Positions 18,501-27,542 of a DNA stretch of 64,000 nt are shown here, piece by piece. Each line of letters begins with the position of its first letter. The stretch's first letter is position 1. Below the pieces are notes generated by a model. The model did not search any database. It was not told the origin of the DNA and saw only the letters and a program-made list of their open reading frames with translations. Origin of the DNA: VXMF01 sp965206775 (GTDB lineage Bacteria > Acidobacteriota > Terriglobia > Bryobacterales > UBA6623); NCBI GenBank assembly GCA_965206775.1, contig CBDBKU010000003.1, positions 2,914,001-2,978,000 on the forward strand. Reading direction: 5' to 3'. The translations under genes and the position numbers were made by a program.

Positions 18501-18577
18501 ACGCGGCGGAATTGGCAGCGTGGACCTCGGTTTGCCGTGCAATGCTCAACAAGCACGAGTTCGTCATGAAGTACTAA
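15563..18577 (+). CDS. Secreted PSCyt1-DUF1549-DUF1553 protein, second copy
   Basis: 1004 aa. Signal peptide in the first 21 residues, then RDIRPIFSDNCFACHGPD with the haem motif CFACH at 38-42. DUF1549 follows (FGERMAVHWLDLVRYADT near 215), with an internal AECHDHKFDPF. A middle insert of about 200 residues (440-640) is not present in the first copy and looks like a discoidin or carbohydrate-binding type region (DSPDAQLQGLVDGNHHTGW). DUF1553 closes the protein (VNRLWRLFFGSGISKVLDDV, SNTPLQSLVLLNDP). The start at 15563 was chosen because the signal peptide begins there. The partner DUF1501 gene follows after 15 bases. Confidence 0.88.
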   Translation: MKSLSNATVLAIVGCAIALHAEEIRFNRDIRPIFSDNCFACHGPDQNARQADLRLDRREVALGRGVIAPGDPSASKLVARIRNENEVLRMPPAYSGKSLTEEQKALLVEWIEQGAEYEQHWAYIPPERPSVPDVAAGVDFLVGKLLKAEGLEPVGETDRTTLARRLSFDLTGLPPHPEAVSAFETDDAPDAVERFVDQLLSSNHFGERMAVHWLDLVRYADTVGFHGDVAVNVYPYRDYVISSFNENKPFDEFTREQLGGDLIPDAALEHRVASAYNRLGRMTNEGGSQAKEYLAKYASDRARTVSTVWLGSTMGCAECHDHKFDPFAAKDFYAMQAFFADIEEEGVFSGYGSWGSKILVPSAVARKEIAEIDARIESLREQGEEKLPASPEHLEGFAAELRQSLVHWRVFTPSAVRNDCGDPDIKDCDKFEIVAENGGYVRPDFGNEPKPGKLGQVVEGELGDGRVTALMIEMFPPQDCEDFFLGEIEIRWLRPGKPARRVSIQAVVPDWDSPDAQLQGLVDGNHHTGWTGNPNDEGVRRAVFVFEKAIDSQDGDKLQVTTIYDAIFGLHGLSYRQRLSVTGADTFEFPIDGPAAGLLSASEWNPEERGTMERLFLKRTGGNPHWREIRELERKKKEILDHADETLVAKSVEPRTIRILPRGNWMDDSGTVVDPQAPGFLGQIPTNGRRLNRLDLANWLVDRNNPLTARVFVNRLWRLFFGSGISKVLDDVGSQGEPPTNPELLDWLAVEFMESGWDVKHIVRTMTLSDTYRRSSKPSPELRAADPDNRLYGRQNAARLDAEFIRDNALAVSGLLNARIGGRSGKPYQPADHYKELNFPKREYSPDLDENQYRRGLYTHWQRTYLHPSMKAFDAPSREECAADRAQSNTPLQSLVLLNDPSYVEAARAFAVRIMESGAPGDGERIDFAYRNAFSRSPSEPEIEVLIPFLQAQRAHFSNRPSQAAELLGIGLHSPPSTLDAAELAAWTSVCRAMLNKHEFVMKY

Positions 18578-18592
18578 CGGAGCGAGGAAAGC

Positions 18593-20008
18593 ATGGAACC
18601 CACAATCAAGCGCATCCTAAGCCGCCGAGCCTTCCTTGGTCAATCTTCCATGGGCCTTGGGAGTCTGGCGCTGGCCCGCCTGTTCCGGCCCGACTTGTTC
18701 GCCGCGGAACCCGGTGCTGCGGGCTTTCCGAATCGCCAAGCGAAAATCAAGCGCGTCATCTTCCTCTGCATGGCGGGCGGCCCAGCGCATCTCGAGCTAT
18801 TCGACTACAAGCCGGAACTCGCGAAGCGTGATGGCGAGCCGATGCCGGAGTCATTCACGAAAAACCAGCAGATCGCGCAACTTCAAGGACAGGAGCTGCG
18901 CATTCTCGGTCCTCAGCATGGGTTCAGGCGTTACGGCCGCTCCGGCCAACACATGAGCGAGCTGCTCCCTCACATCGGCAGTATCGCGGACGACATCTGC
19001 ATCGTGCGGTCAATGACCACCGAGCAGATCAACCACGACACCGCCCATACATTCATGAACACCGGATTTCGCATCCCCGGACGGCCTTCGATGGGCTCGT
19101 GGGTCACATACGGGCTGGGCAGTGAATCCGAGGACTTGCCAGGCTTTGTCGTCTTGACGTCAGTGGGCGGAGCGGAGGATCAGCCGCTTGCGTCGCGCCA
19201 GTGGGCGGCGGGGTTTCTGCCGAGCAAGTACCAGGGAGTGAAGTTCAACTCCACCGGCGATCCTGTCAACTACGTGCGCAATCCAGCGGGCGTCGACCGG
19301 GAGAGCCAGGGAGACTTGATTTCCACGATCAGCGCGTTGAACGGCCTCCAGCGCCCGATGGTCGACGATCCAGAGATCGACACCCGGATCGCGCAGTACG
19401 AACTGGCATATCGGATGCAAATGAGCGTTCCCGAACTGGTCGACTTCTCTAGCGAGCCGCAAGAAGTACGGGAGATGTACGGTACTGAGGGCGGAGACGG
19501 CAGCTACGCCTCGAATTGCCTCCTAGCGAGGCGGCTAGCGGAACGAGGCGTCCGCTTCATCCATCTGTATCACCGCGGCTGGGACCACCACACCAGCATC
19601 AAGTCTGGCATCGAGACGAGCTGCAACTACGTCGATCAAGCCACGGCCGCGCTTGTCACGGACTTGAAGCGTCGCGGCCTGTTCGACGACACGCTCATCG
19701 TCTTTTCCGGCGAGTTCGGACGCACCCCGATGTCGCAGGGCGACCGGGCCACCGCGGGACGCGACCACCACATCAAAGGATTCTCGATGTGGATGGCCGG
19801 CGGTCCGGTCAAGGGAGGCACCAGCTACGGCAACACGGACGATTTGGGCTACAACGCTGTAGAGGACGTGGTCCACGTGCATGACCTTCACGCCACGATG
19901 CTTGATTTGTTCGGAATCGATCACACGAAGCTCACGTACCGATTCCAAGGCCGCGACTTCCGGTTGACAGATGTCGGCGGGAAAGTGCTGAGTCCGGTCC
20001 TGGCCTGA
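18593..20008 (+). CDS. DUF1501 Tat-exported protein, second copy
   Basis: 471 aa. Twin-arginine leader SRRAFLGQSSMGLGSLALA. DUF1501 hallmarks: FLCMAGGPAHLELFDYKPEL, NTGFRIPGRPSMGSWVTYGL, IVFSGEFGRTPMSQG, GRDHHIKGFSMWMAGG and the terminal FQGRDFRLTDVGG. GAGGAAAG sits about eight bases before the ATG. It forms a unit with the preceding PSCyt1 protein and is clearly diverged from the copy at 3.5 kb, so the two pairs probably act on different substrates. Confidence 0.9.
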   Translation: MEPTIKRILSRRAFLGQSSMGLGSLALARLFRPDLFAAEPGAAGFPNRQAKIKRVIFLCMAGGPAHLELFDYKPELAKRDGEPMPESFTKNQQIAQLQGQELRILGPQHGFRRYGRSGQHMSELLPHIGSIADDICIVRSMTTEQINHDTAHTFMNTGFRIPGRPSMGSWVTYGLGSESEDLPGFVVLTSVGGAEDQPLASRQWAAGFLPSKYQGVKFNSTGDPVNYVRNPAGVDRESQGDLISTISALNGLQRPMVDDPEIDTRIAQYELAYRMQMSVPELVDFSSEPQEVREMYGTEGGDGSYASNCLLARRLAERGVRFIHLYHRGWDHHTSIKSGIETSCNYVDQATAALVTDLKRRGLFDDTLIVFSGEFGRTPMSQGDRATAGRDHHIKGFSMWMAGGPVKGGTSYGNTDDLGYNAVEDVVHVHDLHATMLDLFGIDHTKLTYRFQGRDFRLTDVGGKVLSPVLA

Positions 20009-20079
20009 CTTCGCTAGCTATGGAGCTTGGCGCTTCTCACGCCAACCGATAGGGCTGCACGCAAAATCCGAGCAGCTGG

Positions 20080-20100
20080 CTGGCGATAGCATATCGCCAG
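20080..20100. terminator. Hairpin between convergent genes
   Basis: CTGGCGATA/TATCGCCAG, a perfect 9-bp stem with a GCA loop, lies between the DUF1501 stop and the end of the convergent rhomboid gene. It lacks a strong T-tract on either side but is placed where a bidirectional terminator would be expected. Confidence 0.4.
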
Positions 20101-20203
20101 GCCGACCCGTATCTCGGTCACCCGCTAGCACCACTTGGGCGGAAGTCTGCCGAAAAGTCCTCTCGCATCGGCGGGTAGCAAGCAATCGCTGCTCGCAGCC
20201 GCC

Positions 20204-20896
20204 TTACCTGCGCCAGGTCCGATCCCAGATCCGCCTGCGAGGGCGCATCAGCACCAGCCCGATGCCAGCGGCGAACCCCCCGACGTGGGCCCACCATGCC
20301 ACCCCGCCTCCTGCAGCGCTTCCGGATCCGCTGTAAACCTGGATCGCCAGCCAGTACGTGAGCATCAGGAATGCGGGTAGCTGGACTGTTGTCCAGATGA
20401 TGATGATCGGAAACAACACCGTGACACGAGCTCGAGGAAACCGAATCAGGTACGCGCCCATAACTCCCGCGATGGCGCCGCTGGCACCCACCATGGGGAT
20501 GTTGGAGCCTGGATCAGCGAGGAATTGCGCGACGGCCGCCAGCGCGCCGCAGCCTACGTAGAACAAGAGGAAAAATCCGTGCCCAAGCTCGTCTTCCACG
20601 TTGTCGCCGAAAATCCACAGGAACCACATGTTCCCGATCAGGTGCATCCACCCTCCGTGCAGGAACATTGACGTGAGGATCGGCAGGATTCCGGCCACCA
20701 CCGGCTCGCTTCCCGTGATCGCCGCGCCAACTCGAGCCGGAACGACACCGAAGGCACCGACGAAAGCCATTTCCGCCCGGGGCGAGTCGATTGCGAGCGC
20801 GAACTGGTACAGGAAGACTCCGACGTTGACGGCGATCAGCGTCCAGGTGACGAACGGCAGCGTCAGTCGTGGCGCGTCGTCCCGAATCGGAATCAT
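20204..20896 (-). CDS. Rhomboid-family intramembrane serine protease
   Basis: 230 aa with about six membrane segments. Cleaves substrates within the membrane. The catalytic Ser lies in GASGAIAG (about residue 137) and the catalytic His in WWAHVGGFAAG near the C-terminus; HGGWMHLIGNMWFLWIFGDN is the conserved L1/TM2 region. Short cytosolic N-terminus of about 15 residues, no extra domains. It is the last gene of a run read from the fucosidase through PfkB, with nine bases between the PfkB stop and this start. Substrate unknown. Confidence 0.92.
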   Translation of the reverse strand: MIPIRDDAPRLTLPFVTWTLIAVNVGVFLYQFALAIDSPRAEMAFVGAFGVVPARVGAAITGSEPVVAGILPILTSMFLHGGWMHLIGNMWFLWIFGDNVEDELGHGFFLLFYVGCGALAAVAQFLADPGSNIPMVGASGAIAGVMGAYLIRFPRARVTVLFPIIIIWTTVQLPAFLMLTYWLAIQVYSGSGSAAGGGVAWWAHVGGFAAGIGLVLMRPRRRIWDRTWRR

Positions 20897-20905
20897 CGGC
20901 CGCCC

Positions 20906-21865
20906 CTATGCGCTTTGGCTGACTGTCCGACCCGCGAATTCCGGCTTGGACCTGCGCTCGCCGCTCTCGATCAGTCGGCGCGCGGCTTCGAGGCCGTAAA
21001 TCCCGCCTTGCGCCCCCAGCGACTTGCAGTTCAGGGCCGCCATAGCATTCGACAGTTCCAGTGCGTCCTCGATCGAGTAGTCCTTCACGACGGCGTAGCA
21101 GAAGGCACCGTGGAACACATCGCCCGCTCCCGTGGTGTCCTGGCAATTCACCACAAATGCCGGCGAGTAGTGGAAGCGCCCGTCGGCCAGGGCCAAGGCG
21201 CCGTACGGGCCGAGCGTCATGGCGGCGACCCTCATGTCGTACTCCTTCTGAATCAGTTCAAGAGCGAGGAACGGGTCCCGCTGGCTCGTCCATTCCACAG
21301 GGAAGTTCGTGCTCCCTATCAGATAGTCGACATACGGCAGGACTCGATCGAAACCCCGGTAAATGGTGTCGACGTCGACCGTAACGGGGATGTCATTCTC
21401 GCGAGCGATCCGAGCGGCGTGCTCGACGGCAGCGGTGTCATGCCCGTCGATATGCAAGAGCTTCGCGCAAGTGATCTGCTCCGCGGCTATCTGCTCAGGC
21501 ACGATCCGCAAGCAGTCCGGGCGCTGCCACAGGATCGTTCGCTCGCCAGTGGTCTGGTCGATGATGATGTATGCGGACTGGTTCGGGCAATCGCTCCTCA
21601 GCTGCACATCGGAAATGTCGATGCCCGATCCCTCCAGACTCCGCATGAGGATCCGGCCGCCCTCGTCGTCTCCCACGCTGCCGATGTACTTGGTCCGGAG
21701 CCCGAGCTTCACGCAGGCCACCATGGCGCTGGCAACCTGCCCGCCTGGAGACTTGATCTCCCGGACGAACGGGGCTTTTCCACCATAGGCCGGAAACTGC
21801 GGAACAAGCAGCAGAGTATCGGTGGCGTTCAGTCCGACGCCGACGACATCGAATTTCTCCTCCAT
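20906..21865 (-). CDS. PfkB-family carbohydrate kinase
   Basis: 319 aa. Ribokinase-like enzyme. N-terminal FDVVGVGLNATDTLLLVPQFP and SPGGQVASAMVACVKLGLRT form the sugar site; the catalytic signature is DTTGAGDVFHGAF (about residue 250) with Asp as base. Start set at the ATG at 21865, which has an AGGGAAG sequence just upstream. It lies 11 bases after the alpha-L-fucosidase gene, so a role in phosphorylating a sugar released by that enzyme is plausible but inferred. Confidence 0.88.
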   Translation of the reverse strand: MEEKFDVVGVGLNATDTLLLVPQFPAYGGKAPFVREIKSPGGQVASAMVACVKLGLRTKYIGSVGDDEGGRILMRSLEGSGIDISDVQLRSDCPNQSAYIIIDQTTGERTILWQRPDCLRIVPEQIAAEQITCAKLLHIDGHDTAAVEHAARIARENDIPVTVDVDTIYRGFDRVLPYVDYLIGSTNFPVEWTSQRDPFLALELIQKEYDMRVAAMTLGPYGALALADGRFHYSPAFVVNCQDTTGAGDVFHGAFCYAVVKDYSIEDALELSNAMAALNCKSLGAQGGIYGLEAARRLIESGERRSKPEFAGRTVSQSA

Positions 21866-21876
21866 AAGCAACTTCC

Positions 21877-23418
21877 CTACTCCGAGGCGGTCGCGCCGGA
21901 CTTCACCTTGAAGGTGTAGGCGTGCAGGCACGGAAGCTCCTCAGGAGTCATCTGCGGGACGGCTATAGCTAGGCCGTCAGGTTGCTGCGTCCATTCCAAC
22001 TCGCCGGGCACGCCCAGCATCGTCACTGCGGACCAGGCAGGAGCGCGGACGCCCTTGAGTGTCAATATTCCTTTGGGGAGGCCGGGGACAATGGCGTATA
22101 GATCCCCGCTCTTGCGCGTGAAGAACGCCATCTTGCGGGCCATTCCACCCTCCGGCTCCAGGCCAGCAAGCTTCAGGATGTCGTATTGCTGCCGATACTG
22201 CTTGTACTCCTGGACGGGGCGCTTGCCCTCGGTCCATTGCGCCGACGCTTTCCATGGGCGCGTCCCGTAGATAGCATCTCCGTTCACCGCGAGCCAGTCT
22301 CCCAGTTCCAAGAGCCGGGCCTGCTGCAGCGACGGGATGCGGCCGTCGGCCGTGGGCCCCACGTCGAGGAGCAGGTTGCCGCCCCGGCTTACCAGGTCCA
22401 CGAGCACCCAGACGAGCTGCTTGCCCGTCATGTAGTTCTCCACGGGTTCGTTACGGTTGTATCCGAACGAGTGCCCGATGCCCCGATTCTCCTCCCAAGG
22501 GTGGGAATCGTCGGCCATGCCGGCCCCGTATTCAGTTGTGAAGTATCCGCCGTGCTGGTGGCGGATTCCCTTCCCCCACCGGTCGTTGACCACGACTTCG
22601 TCGCGACTGGCCGATTCGTTGAACAGCCATGCGAGCAACTCGGTGCTCTTCCAGCTCTCGTGCTCGAGATCCCATTCGCCGTCGCTGAAGATCAGCGCGG
22701 GGCTGTAGCTCGAGACGACATCCTTGAACTGCGGAATCATGTGCTCCTGGATGTAACGGTCCCTGTCGTCAAGCCATAGCGGGTTGAACCACTCGTAGAG
22801 GGAGTAATAGAAGCCCATCTTGAGGCCCGCGCCGCGCACCGCTTCGCCCAGGTCCCCAAGAAGATCCCGCTTCGGCCCGGCCTCCGCACTGTTCCAAGGA
22901 CGCCCCCAAGTGCGGCTTGCGTCCTTGCTCGGCCATAGTGCAAAGCCATCGTGGTGCTTCGAGGTCAGCACGACGTAGCGAGCGCCGGCCCTTCGGAAGA
23001 TATCCGCCCACTGGCCGGGCTCGAACATCTCCGCTTTGAACATCGGAGCGAACTCCGGATAGGCGAGGCGCTCGCCGTAAACCCGCTTGTGAAATGCTCT
23101 GGTCGCTTCCGCGTTTCGGCGCTCGCGCTCGTTCCTGCCTTCAAAGGAAGCCCTCAGGGAATGCCAGTACCATTCCGAGTACGAATCGGGATAGGCGAAC
23201 GCCGGGACCGAGTAAACGCCCCAGTGAATGAAGATCCCGAGTTTCGCGTCCAAGAACCAGTCAGGCGTCGGACGCGCGTCCAGCGAGGCCCAGTCCGCAG
23301 AGTATTCCTGAGCGGAAAGGCTCGCCGCCCCGAAGACGAGCGCTGCCAGTAGAATTACGGCCCGCACTCGGGCTGGCGGCCCAGCGGCGCATAACAAACT
23401 CCGGGCAACATGGCTCAC
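21877..23418 (-). CDS. Alpha-L-fucosidase, GH29
   Basis: 513 aa with an N-terminal signal peptide ending about residue 36. Removes terminal L-fucose from glycans. GH29 features: FIHWGVYSVPAF, VVLTSKHHDGFALW, GFYYSLYEW, and the nucleophile region SPALIFSDGEWD (Asp). VSRGGNLLLDVGPTADGRIP is also diagnostic. A C-terminal beta-domain follows from about residue 400. Exported, it would act on fucosylated polysaccharide, which fits the sulfatase and other secreted proteins nearby (fucoidan-like or host glycans; inference). Confidence 0.92.
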   Translation of the reverse strand: MSHVARSLLCAAGPPARVRAVILLAALVFGAASLSAQEYSADWASLDARPTPDWFLDAKLGIFIHWGVYSVPAFAYPDSYSEWYWHSLRASFEGRNERERRNAEATRAFHKRVYGERLAYPEFAPMFKAEMFEPGQWADIFRRAGARYVVLTSKHHDGFALWPSKDASRTWGRPWNSAEAGPKRDLLGDLGEAVRGAGLKMGFYYSLYEWFNPLWLDDRDRYIQEHMIPQFKDVVSSYSPALIFSDGEWDLEHESWKSTELLAWLFNESASRDEVVVNDRWGKGIRHQHGGYFTTEYGAGMADDSHPWEENRGIGHSFGYNRNEPVENYMTGKQLVWVLVDLVSRGGNLLLDVGPTADGRIPSLQQARLLELGDWLAVNGDAIYGTRPWKASAQWTEGKRPVQEYKQYRQQYDILKLAGLEPEGGMARKMAFFTRKSGDLYAIVPGLPKGILTLKGVRAPAWSAVTMLGVPGELEWTQQPDGLAIAVPQMTPEELPCLHAYTFKVKSGATASE

Positions 23419-23482
23419 ATCTGCAACTTAGCACGGCCCTGCTGACTCCCGCTCCCAAGAGCGCGGTTGCTACACTCCGAGT

Positions 23483-24733
23483 GTGCTGGCTCGCTACCGA
23501 CCCGACGCCGCCGCTGCAGGTACTAGCGCCGGTGACTGGAGAGCGCGCATCGCCTCCGCAGCCACCCTCGAGAGCGTGCGTCGGGCCTGTGCCGAAGCCG
23601 CGCGAGAGCAGCCCTGGTTTAATCGGCAACATCTCGAGCTTTGCCGCATACCGGCTCCGACATTCCAAGAAGGCGCGCGTGCGGAGCACTTGCGACACGT
23701 GTTCGCGGACCTCGGTCACAAGCCGAAAATCGATGCGGCCGGGAACGTGGTCGTACCGCTGTCCTACTCCCCCAACCTTCCATTCATCGCAGTCACGGCG
23801 CATATGGACACGATCCTCGCTCCGTCCCGACCGGACGACATCCACGTGGATGCGAATGGAACCATGCGGGGCCCGGGAGTCACCGACAATGGCACCGGCC
23901 TCACGGCGCTGCTCGCTCTTGCCAAGCTACTGGCCACTCCGCTCGTCGACAGGCCCACTCGCAACACGCTGCTCGTGGCGAACGTCGCCGAAGAGGGCGA
24001 AGGCAACCTCCACGGCATGCGGTACGTCGCGAACCACTCCCCGTATGCCGAGAGCATTGACCGGTACATGGTCGTGGACGGCGCATCGATCAGCCACATT
24101 ACAACGGCGGCACTTGGCAGCAAGCGATTCGAACTGGTGATCGAAGGTCCAGGGGGACACAGTTGGAACGACTACGGCCGGGCGAACCCGGTTCACGCGC
24201 TGGCCCGCGCGGTAGATCTCATGACCCAGGCGAAGCTTCCGGTCCGGCCGCGGACGACGTTAAGCGTAGGTGTGATCCACGGTGGGACCAGCGTGAACGC
24301 CATACCGACATCGGCTCGGGCTAAGATCGACGTGCGATCGGTCAACGAGCAAGAGATCCTCAGGACCGCGAGAATCGTCGAGGACGCCGCCCGCATGGCA
24401 GTGCTTGCCGAGAACAAGCGTGCCACCGATCGGCTGACCCGGTTTCAATTGCGCGAGATCGGCAGCCGGCCAGCCGCACGGGCGCTCGCGCAGAATCCGG
24501 TCGCGGATTGTTTCCAGGCCGTCGATTCCCACCTGCGCATCCACTCCACGTTCGACTGCGCGTCTACGGACGCCAATGTCCCGCTGGCAGCCGGCGTGCC
24601 AACCGTCGCAGTCGGATCCGGAGGCCGTGGCGGGAACGCCCATGCGCCTGGTGAATGGTACGACCCTCAGGGCCGAGAGCTAGGCTTGCGACGTCTCGTC
24701 CTGGCGCTTGCGTGCTTGCAGCAGGAGCGGTGA
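23483..24733 (+). CDS. M20-family metallopeptidase (PepT-like)
   Basis: 416 aa. Di-zinc exopeptidase. AHMDT (ligand His and Asp), PGVTDNGTGLTALLAL (bridging Asp), NVAEEGEGNLHGM (catalytic Glu), EGPGGHSW and the C-terminal GNAHAPGEW ligand His are all present. The dimerisation domain sits about residues 210-320. Start is GTG at 23483, divergent from the fucosidase with only 64 bases between. Tripeptide or acyl-amino-acid hydrolysis is possible. No signal peptide seen. Confidence 0.85.
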   Translation: MLARYRPDAAAAGTSAGDWRARIASAATLESVRRACAEAAREQPWFNRQHLELCRIPAPTFQEGARAEHLRHVFADLGHKPKIDAAGNVVVPLSYSPNLPFIAVTAHMDTILAPSRPDDIHVDANGTMRGPGVTDNGTGLTALLALAKLLATPLVDRPTRNTLLVANVAEEGEGNLHGMRYVANHSPYAESIDRYMVVDGASISHITTAALGSKRFELVIEGPGGHSWNDYGRANPVHALARAVDLMTQAKLPVRPRTTLSVGVIHGGTSVNAIPTSARAKIDVRSVNEQEILRTARIVEDAARMAVLAENKRATDRLTRFQLREIGSRPAARALAQNPVADCFQAVDSHLRIHSTFDCASTDANVPLAAGVPTVAVGSGGRGGNAHAPGEWYDPQGRELGLRRLVLALACLQQER

Positions 24734-24809
24734 TGCTTCCGTTACGGATCCAGTCCGGAGTGAAGCCACCGCAAGCCCAAGACGCCACCTCACCGCACCC
24801 TGATGTAGT

Positions 24810-25781
24810 ATGAATCGCGTGAATTGGTCACGAACCCGCCTCCGGATCGCACTGGCGGCGGCGGCAGCCAGCTTCGTTGCCGTGGGCCCGGCTTCAGCCC
24901 AAGACCACCGCGTCGTGATCGGTGAGGACGTCTACGTCGGCCTGGATGAAGTGCTGGACCGGGTCACCTGCGTATTCTGCTCAATCCATGTAGAGGGCGT
25001 GGTGACGGACACCGCATTCCTAGTGCTTGGGGAACTCGAGAATCACGGCGAGATCCGAGGTGATGCAATCGTGATCGCCGGAGAGATGCGCCTGCAAGGC
25101 AATGTGGGCGGCGACGCCATCGCGGTGCTGGGCAACATCCACAGCGGTTCCCCGGACGTCAAGATCGGCGGGGATGCAGTGACGGTAATGGGAAGCCAGA
25201 CAGGCATCTCGGCCAGCGCTGTCGGTGGCCAGATCGAGAGTATCGGCGGAGAACAGGTCGGCCAGGTCGTCTTGGCGGGGCTCCTGATTGTGTTTTTCCT
25301 ATTGGCAGTTCTCGTATTCGCGGTACTGATGACTCTAAACCTGCTGGCGTTCGCGATCCTCGGCTCGGAGCGTGTGAACACCATAGCGAGCACGCTGAGC
25401 GGCAACACCGCCATGTGCTTCCTTGGAGGTCTCGGGACATGCTTCGCGCTGGCGGTGGTCGGGTTGGTCGTGGCAGTGATCCTCCCCGTTTCGCTCCCCA
25501 TGATCGCCGTGTTCATCGTCGTCTCGGTGGTCGGATACTCCGGGGTAACATTCTGGATTGGGCGCAATTTGTTTGCCGGTCGAGCGCAGCTGACGGCGAC
25601 GGTGGCGGCGTCGACCCTGGTCATCTTCCTGCAACTGATTCCTGTCATCGGCTGGCTGGTCATGCTCGTCATGTGGAACATAGCGATCGGCGCGGCCGTT
25701 CTAAGCGGATTTGGCACATCGCCCGACTGGCTGGTGTCCCGGGCCGACGGGCGGTCCCGGCAGCGACGCCCGGCGGGCTGA
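24810..25781 (+). CDS. Secreted/membrane polymer-forming (bactofilin-like) repeat protein
   Basis: 323 aa. Signal peptide to about residue 30. Residues 35-140 form short hydrophobic repeats with spaced Gly/Asp (AFLVLGELENHGEIRGDAIV, AIAVLGNIHSGSPDVKIGGD), resembling the right-handed beta-helix of DUF583/bactofilin proteins. Four or five membrane helices follow (about 150-300), ending in a basic tail. The reading frame is well separated from its neighbours. Exact function is unknown; an envelope scaffold is plausible. Confidence 0.6.
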   Translation: MNRVNWSRTRLRIALAAAAASFVAVGPASAQDHRVVIGEDVYVGLDEVLDRVTCVFCSIHVEGVVTDTAFLVLGELENHGEIRGDAIVIAGEMRLQGNVGGDAIAVLGNIHSGSPDVKIGGDAVTVMGSQTGISASAVGGQIESIGGEQVGQVVLAGLLIVFFLLAVLVFAVLMTLNLLAFAILGSERVNTIASTLSGNTAMCFLGGLGTCFALAVVGLVVAVILPVSLPMIAVFIVVSVVGYSGVTFWIGRNLFAGRAQLTATVAASTLVIFLQLIPVIGWLVMLVMWNIAIGAAVLSGFGTSPDWLVSRADGRSRQRRPAG

Positions 25782-26343
25782 CAGTTCTACGAACCCGGGA
25801 ACGGCGCGAATTGCGAGGACAGCGATGAGCGCGATTCAGAGCGCTAGCAGCTCGTGCCATGCGATCGCCTGCTGCAGACTGGCGAAACGGTCCGTCGGAT
25901 GCGAGGTGGTCCTATTGCTTGGCACAGCCGGCCAAGGTGCATCTCACGGCCTTGCGGACGCACCTGGAAAATGACGACACGATGGCTACGCGTCCGTCTG
26001 TCGCTGCGGCCGTGTAGCGCGCCACCATCCTAGGGGGGCCGGCCCCCGGTCACGGTGACGTCAATGGTCGCCGTGCCTCGGCGGGCCACCCCTGACGCCA
26101 AGCCGCCACGGCTCGGGTGCGCGGTCACACAAACACGCGGCTGCTTGCGCCAGTCGGCTGCCACCCGCCGGTTGACTGCGAGCGGGAGCACTATCGGCGT
26201 CACGACAAGCCAGTGCTGGCGGCCGAAGTCAACTGTCGCGCTCTTTGGGAAACCCGCTACGGTTCACCCGACATCCAGACCCTGTTCTGCTGAGACGTTG
26301 ATCAATCTCAGCGCAGGCCAACTCTTCCAGCCTTGTGCACCGG
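25782..26343. other. Intergenic region, no clear gene
   Basis: About 560 bases. A 14-bp self-complementary GGGGGCC/GGCCCCC sequence at 26034-26047 could act as a terminator. On the minus strand, 26266 down to about 26030 is open and ends in residues like ATIDVTVTGGRPP, which resemble the end of a beta-sandwich protein, but there is no start or recognisable family; a decayed fragment is possible. Confidence 0.3.
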
Positions 26344-27542
26344 CTAATCCGCTACTGCCCCTGCGTCCGGGCGGTCGCGCGACACCGACCAGCCGGTCGT
26401 AAGGCCCACCACGAACCAGCCCACTGCAAGGATGCCGACTGCGAAAATCGTATCCCCGATCCAGCGGAGCCAGCGGAGCGTTTCCAGTGTCGGACTCTGT
26501 AGAAACTCTGCCGAACGTGCGTACCACATCCCGTGCTCGACGCTGGCCCACGTCTGTGCAAGCCCCACGGGCAGCAGGCTGAGCAGCACCATGAGCGACA
26601 ACCCCACGTTAATAGCCCAGAAGCCGAATGTGAGCGCTTCCGTCCGCCACAATCTTCGAACCGTCAGGACGCTAAGGCTCAGAAGCATGAGCCCGATGCC
26701 AAGCATTCCGTACACTCCGAACAACGCGGTGTGCGAATGGACCGGCGTCGTGTTCAGGCCCTGCATGTAGTACAAGGCGATTGGCGGATTGATGAGAAAG
26801 CCGAAGAGTCCCGCACCCACCAAGTTCCAGCACGCGGCCGCCACAAGAAAATAGATCGGCCCCTTGTAGTGCGCGACCCACGGCGTCCGTGTCGAGGTCG
26901 ACCACGTCTCGTATCCCTCATACCCGATCATGACCAGGGGCACGAGCTCAAGAGCACCCATGGTGCCGCCCACGACGAGGATAACCGGAGTCGTGCCGGT
27001 GAAGTAGAGATGGTGAAACGTGCCCAACACACCGCCGGTGAGATAGAGGATGGAAGTGAACAGAATGGCCATCGTCGCGGAGCGGACGCGAACGAGACCC
27101 AGGCGAGCGAAGACGAGGGCAATCACCGCAGTGGCAAACACCTCGAAGAATCCCTCCACCCAGAGGTGCACCAGACCACCGCCAATATTCGGCGATGGCA
27201 AGGTTCGTATGCCGTGCAGGCACAAGGCCAGGCGCATAGAACAGCGCAATGGCAGCGATGGACAGCATGAATATAGCCAGCAACTGCTTGCTGGCGCCCT
27301 CGGCACGGCGCCACACTCCCGCGAGCGGCCGAAACATCAACAGCAGCCAAAGGAGCAGGCCCAGAAAGAGCAGGATCTGCCAGAACCGACCAAGGTCAAT
27401 GTATTCGTATCCCTGGTGACCGAACCAGAAATTCGCGACGTCGCCGAGGCGCTGGTGAATCGCGAGCCCCTGTCCGGTCATGGACCCTCCGACGACCACA
27501 ACGAGCGCCACGAGAAGGACATTGACTCCGAGGCGCTGATAG
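26344..27542 (-). pseudogene. norB: Quinol-dependent nitric oxide reductase, 3' portion (frameshifted)
   Basis: Continues norB after the insertion. YQRLGVNVLLVALVVVVGG, FWFGHQGYEYIDLGRFWQ, and after the shift VHLWVEGFFEVFATAV, FTGTTPVILVVGG and HSHTALFGVYG are the haem-copper core of qNOR, including haem and FeB histidines. At about 27171-27180, EYWRW is read in one frame and LVHLWVEGFF in another; the conserved sequence EYWRWW-V-HLWVEG shows about two bases are missing. The C-terminus ends at a normal length. Combined with the nonsense codon and IS in the 5' half, the gene cannot make active reductase. Confidence 0.9.
27539..27542. repeat. 4-bp target duplication (ATAG), left copy
   Basis: ATAG at 27539-27542 recurs at 29707-29710 on the other side of the insertion. 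Removing the element plus one copy restores the codons for REPRYQRLGVN in norB exactly, which fixes both the duplication and the element ends. Confidence 0.85.

Noticed and set aside
26264..26551. Small gene overlapping the end of norB
   Set aside because: Reads out of frame through the conserved norB C-terminus, so it is a shadow.
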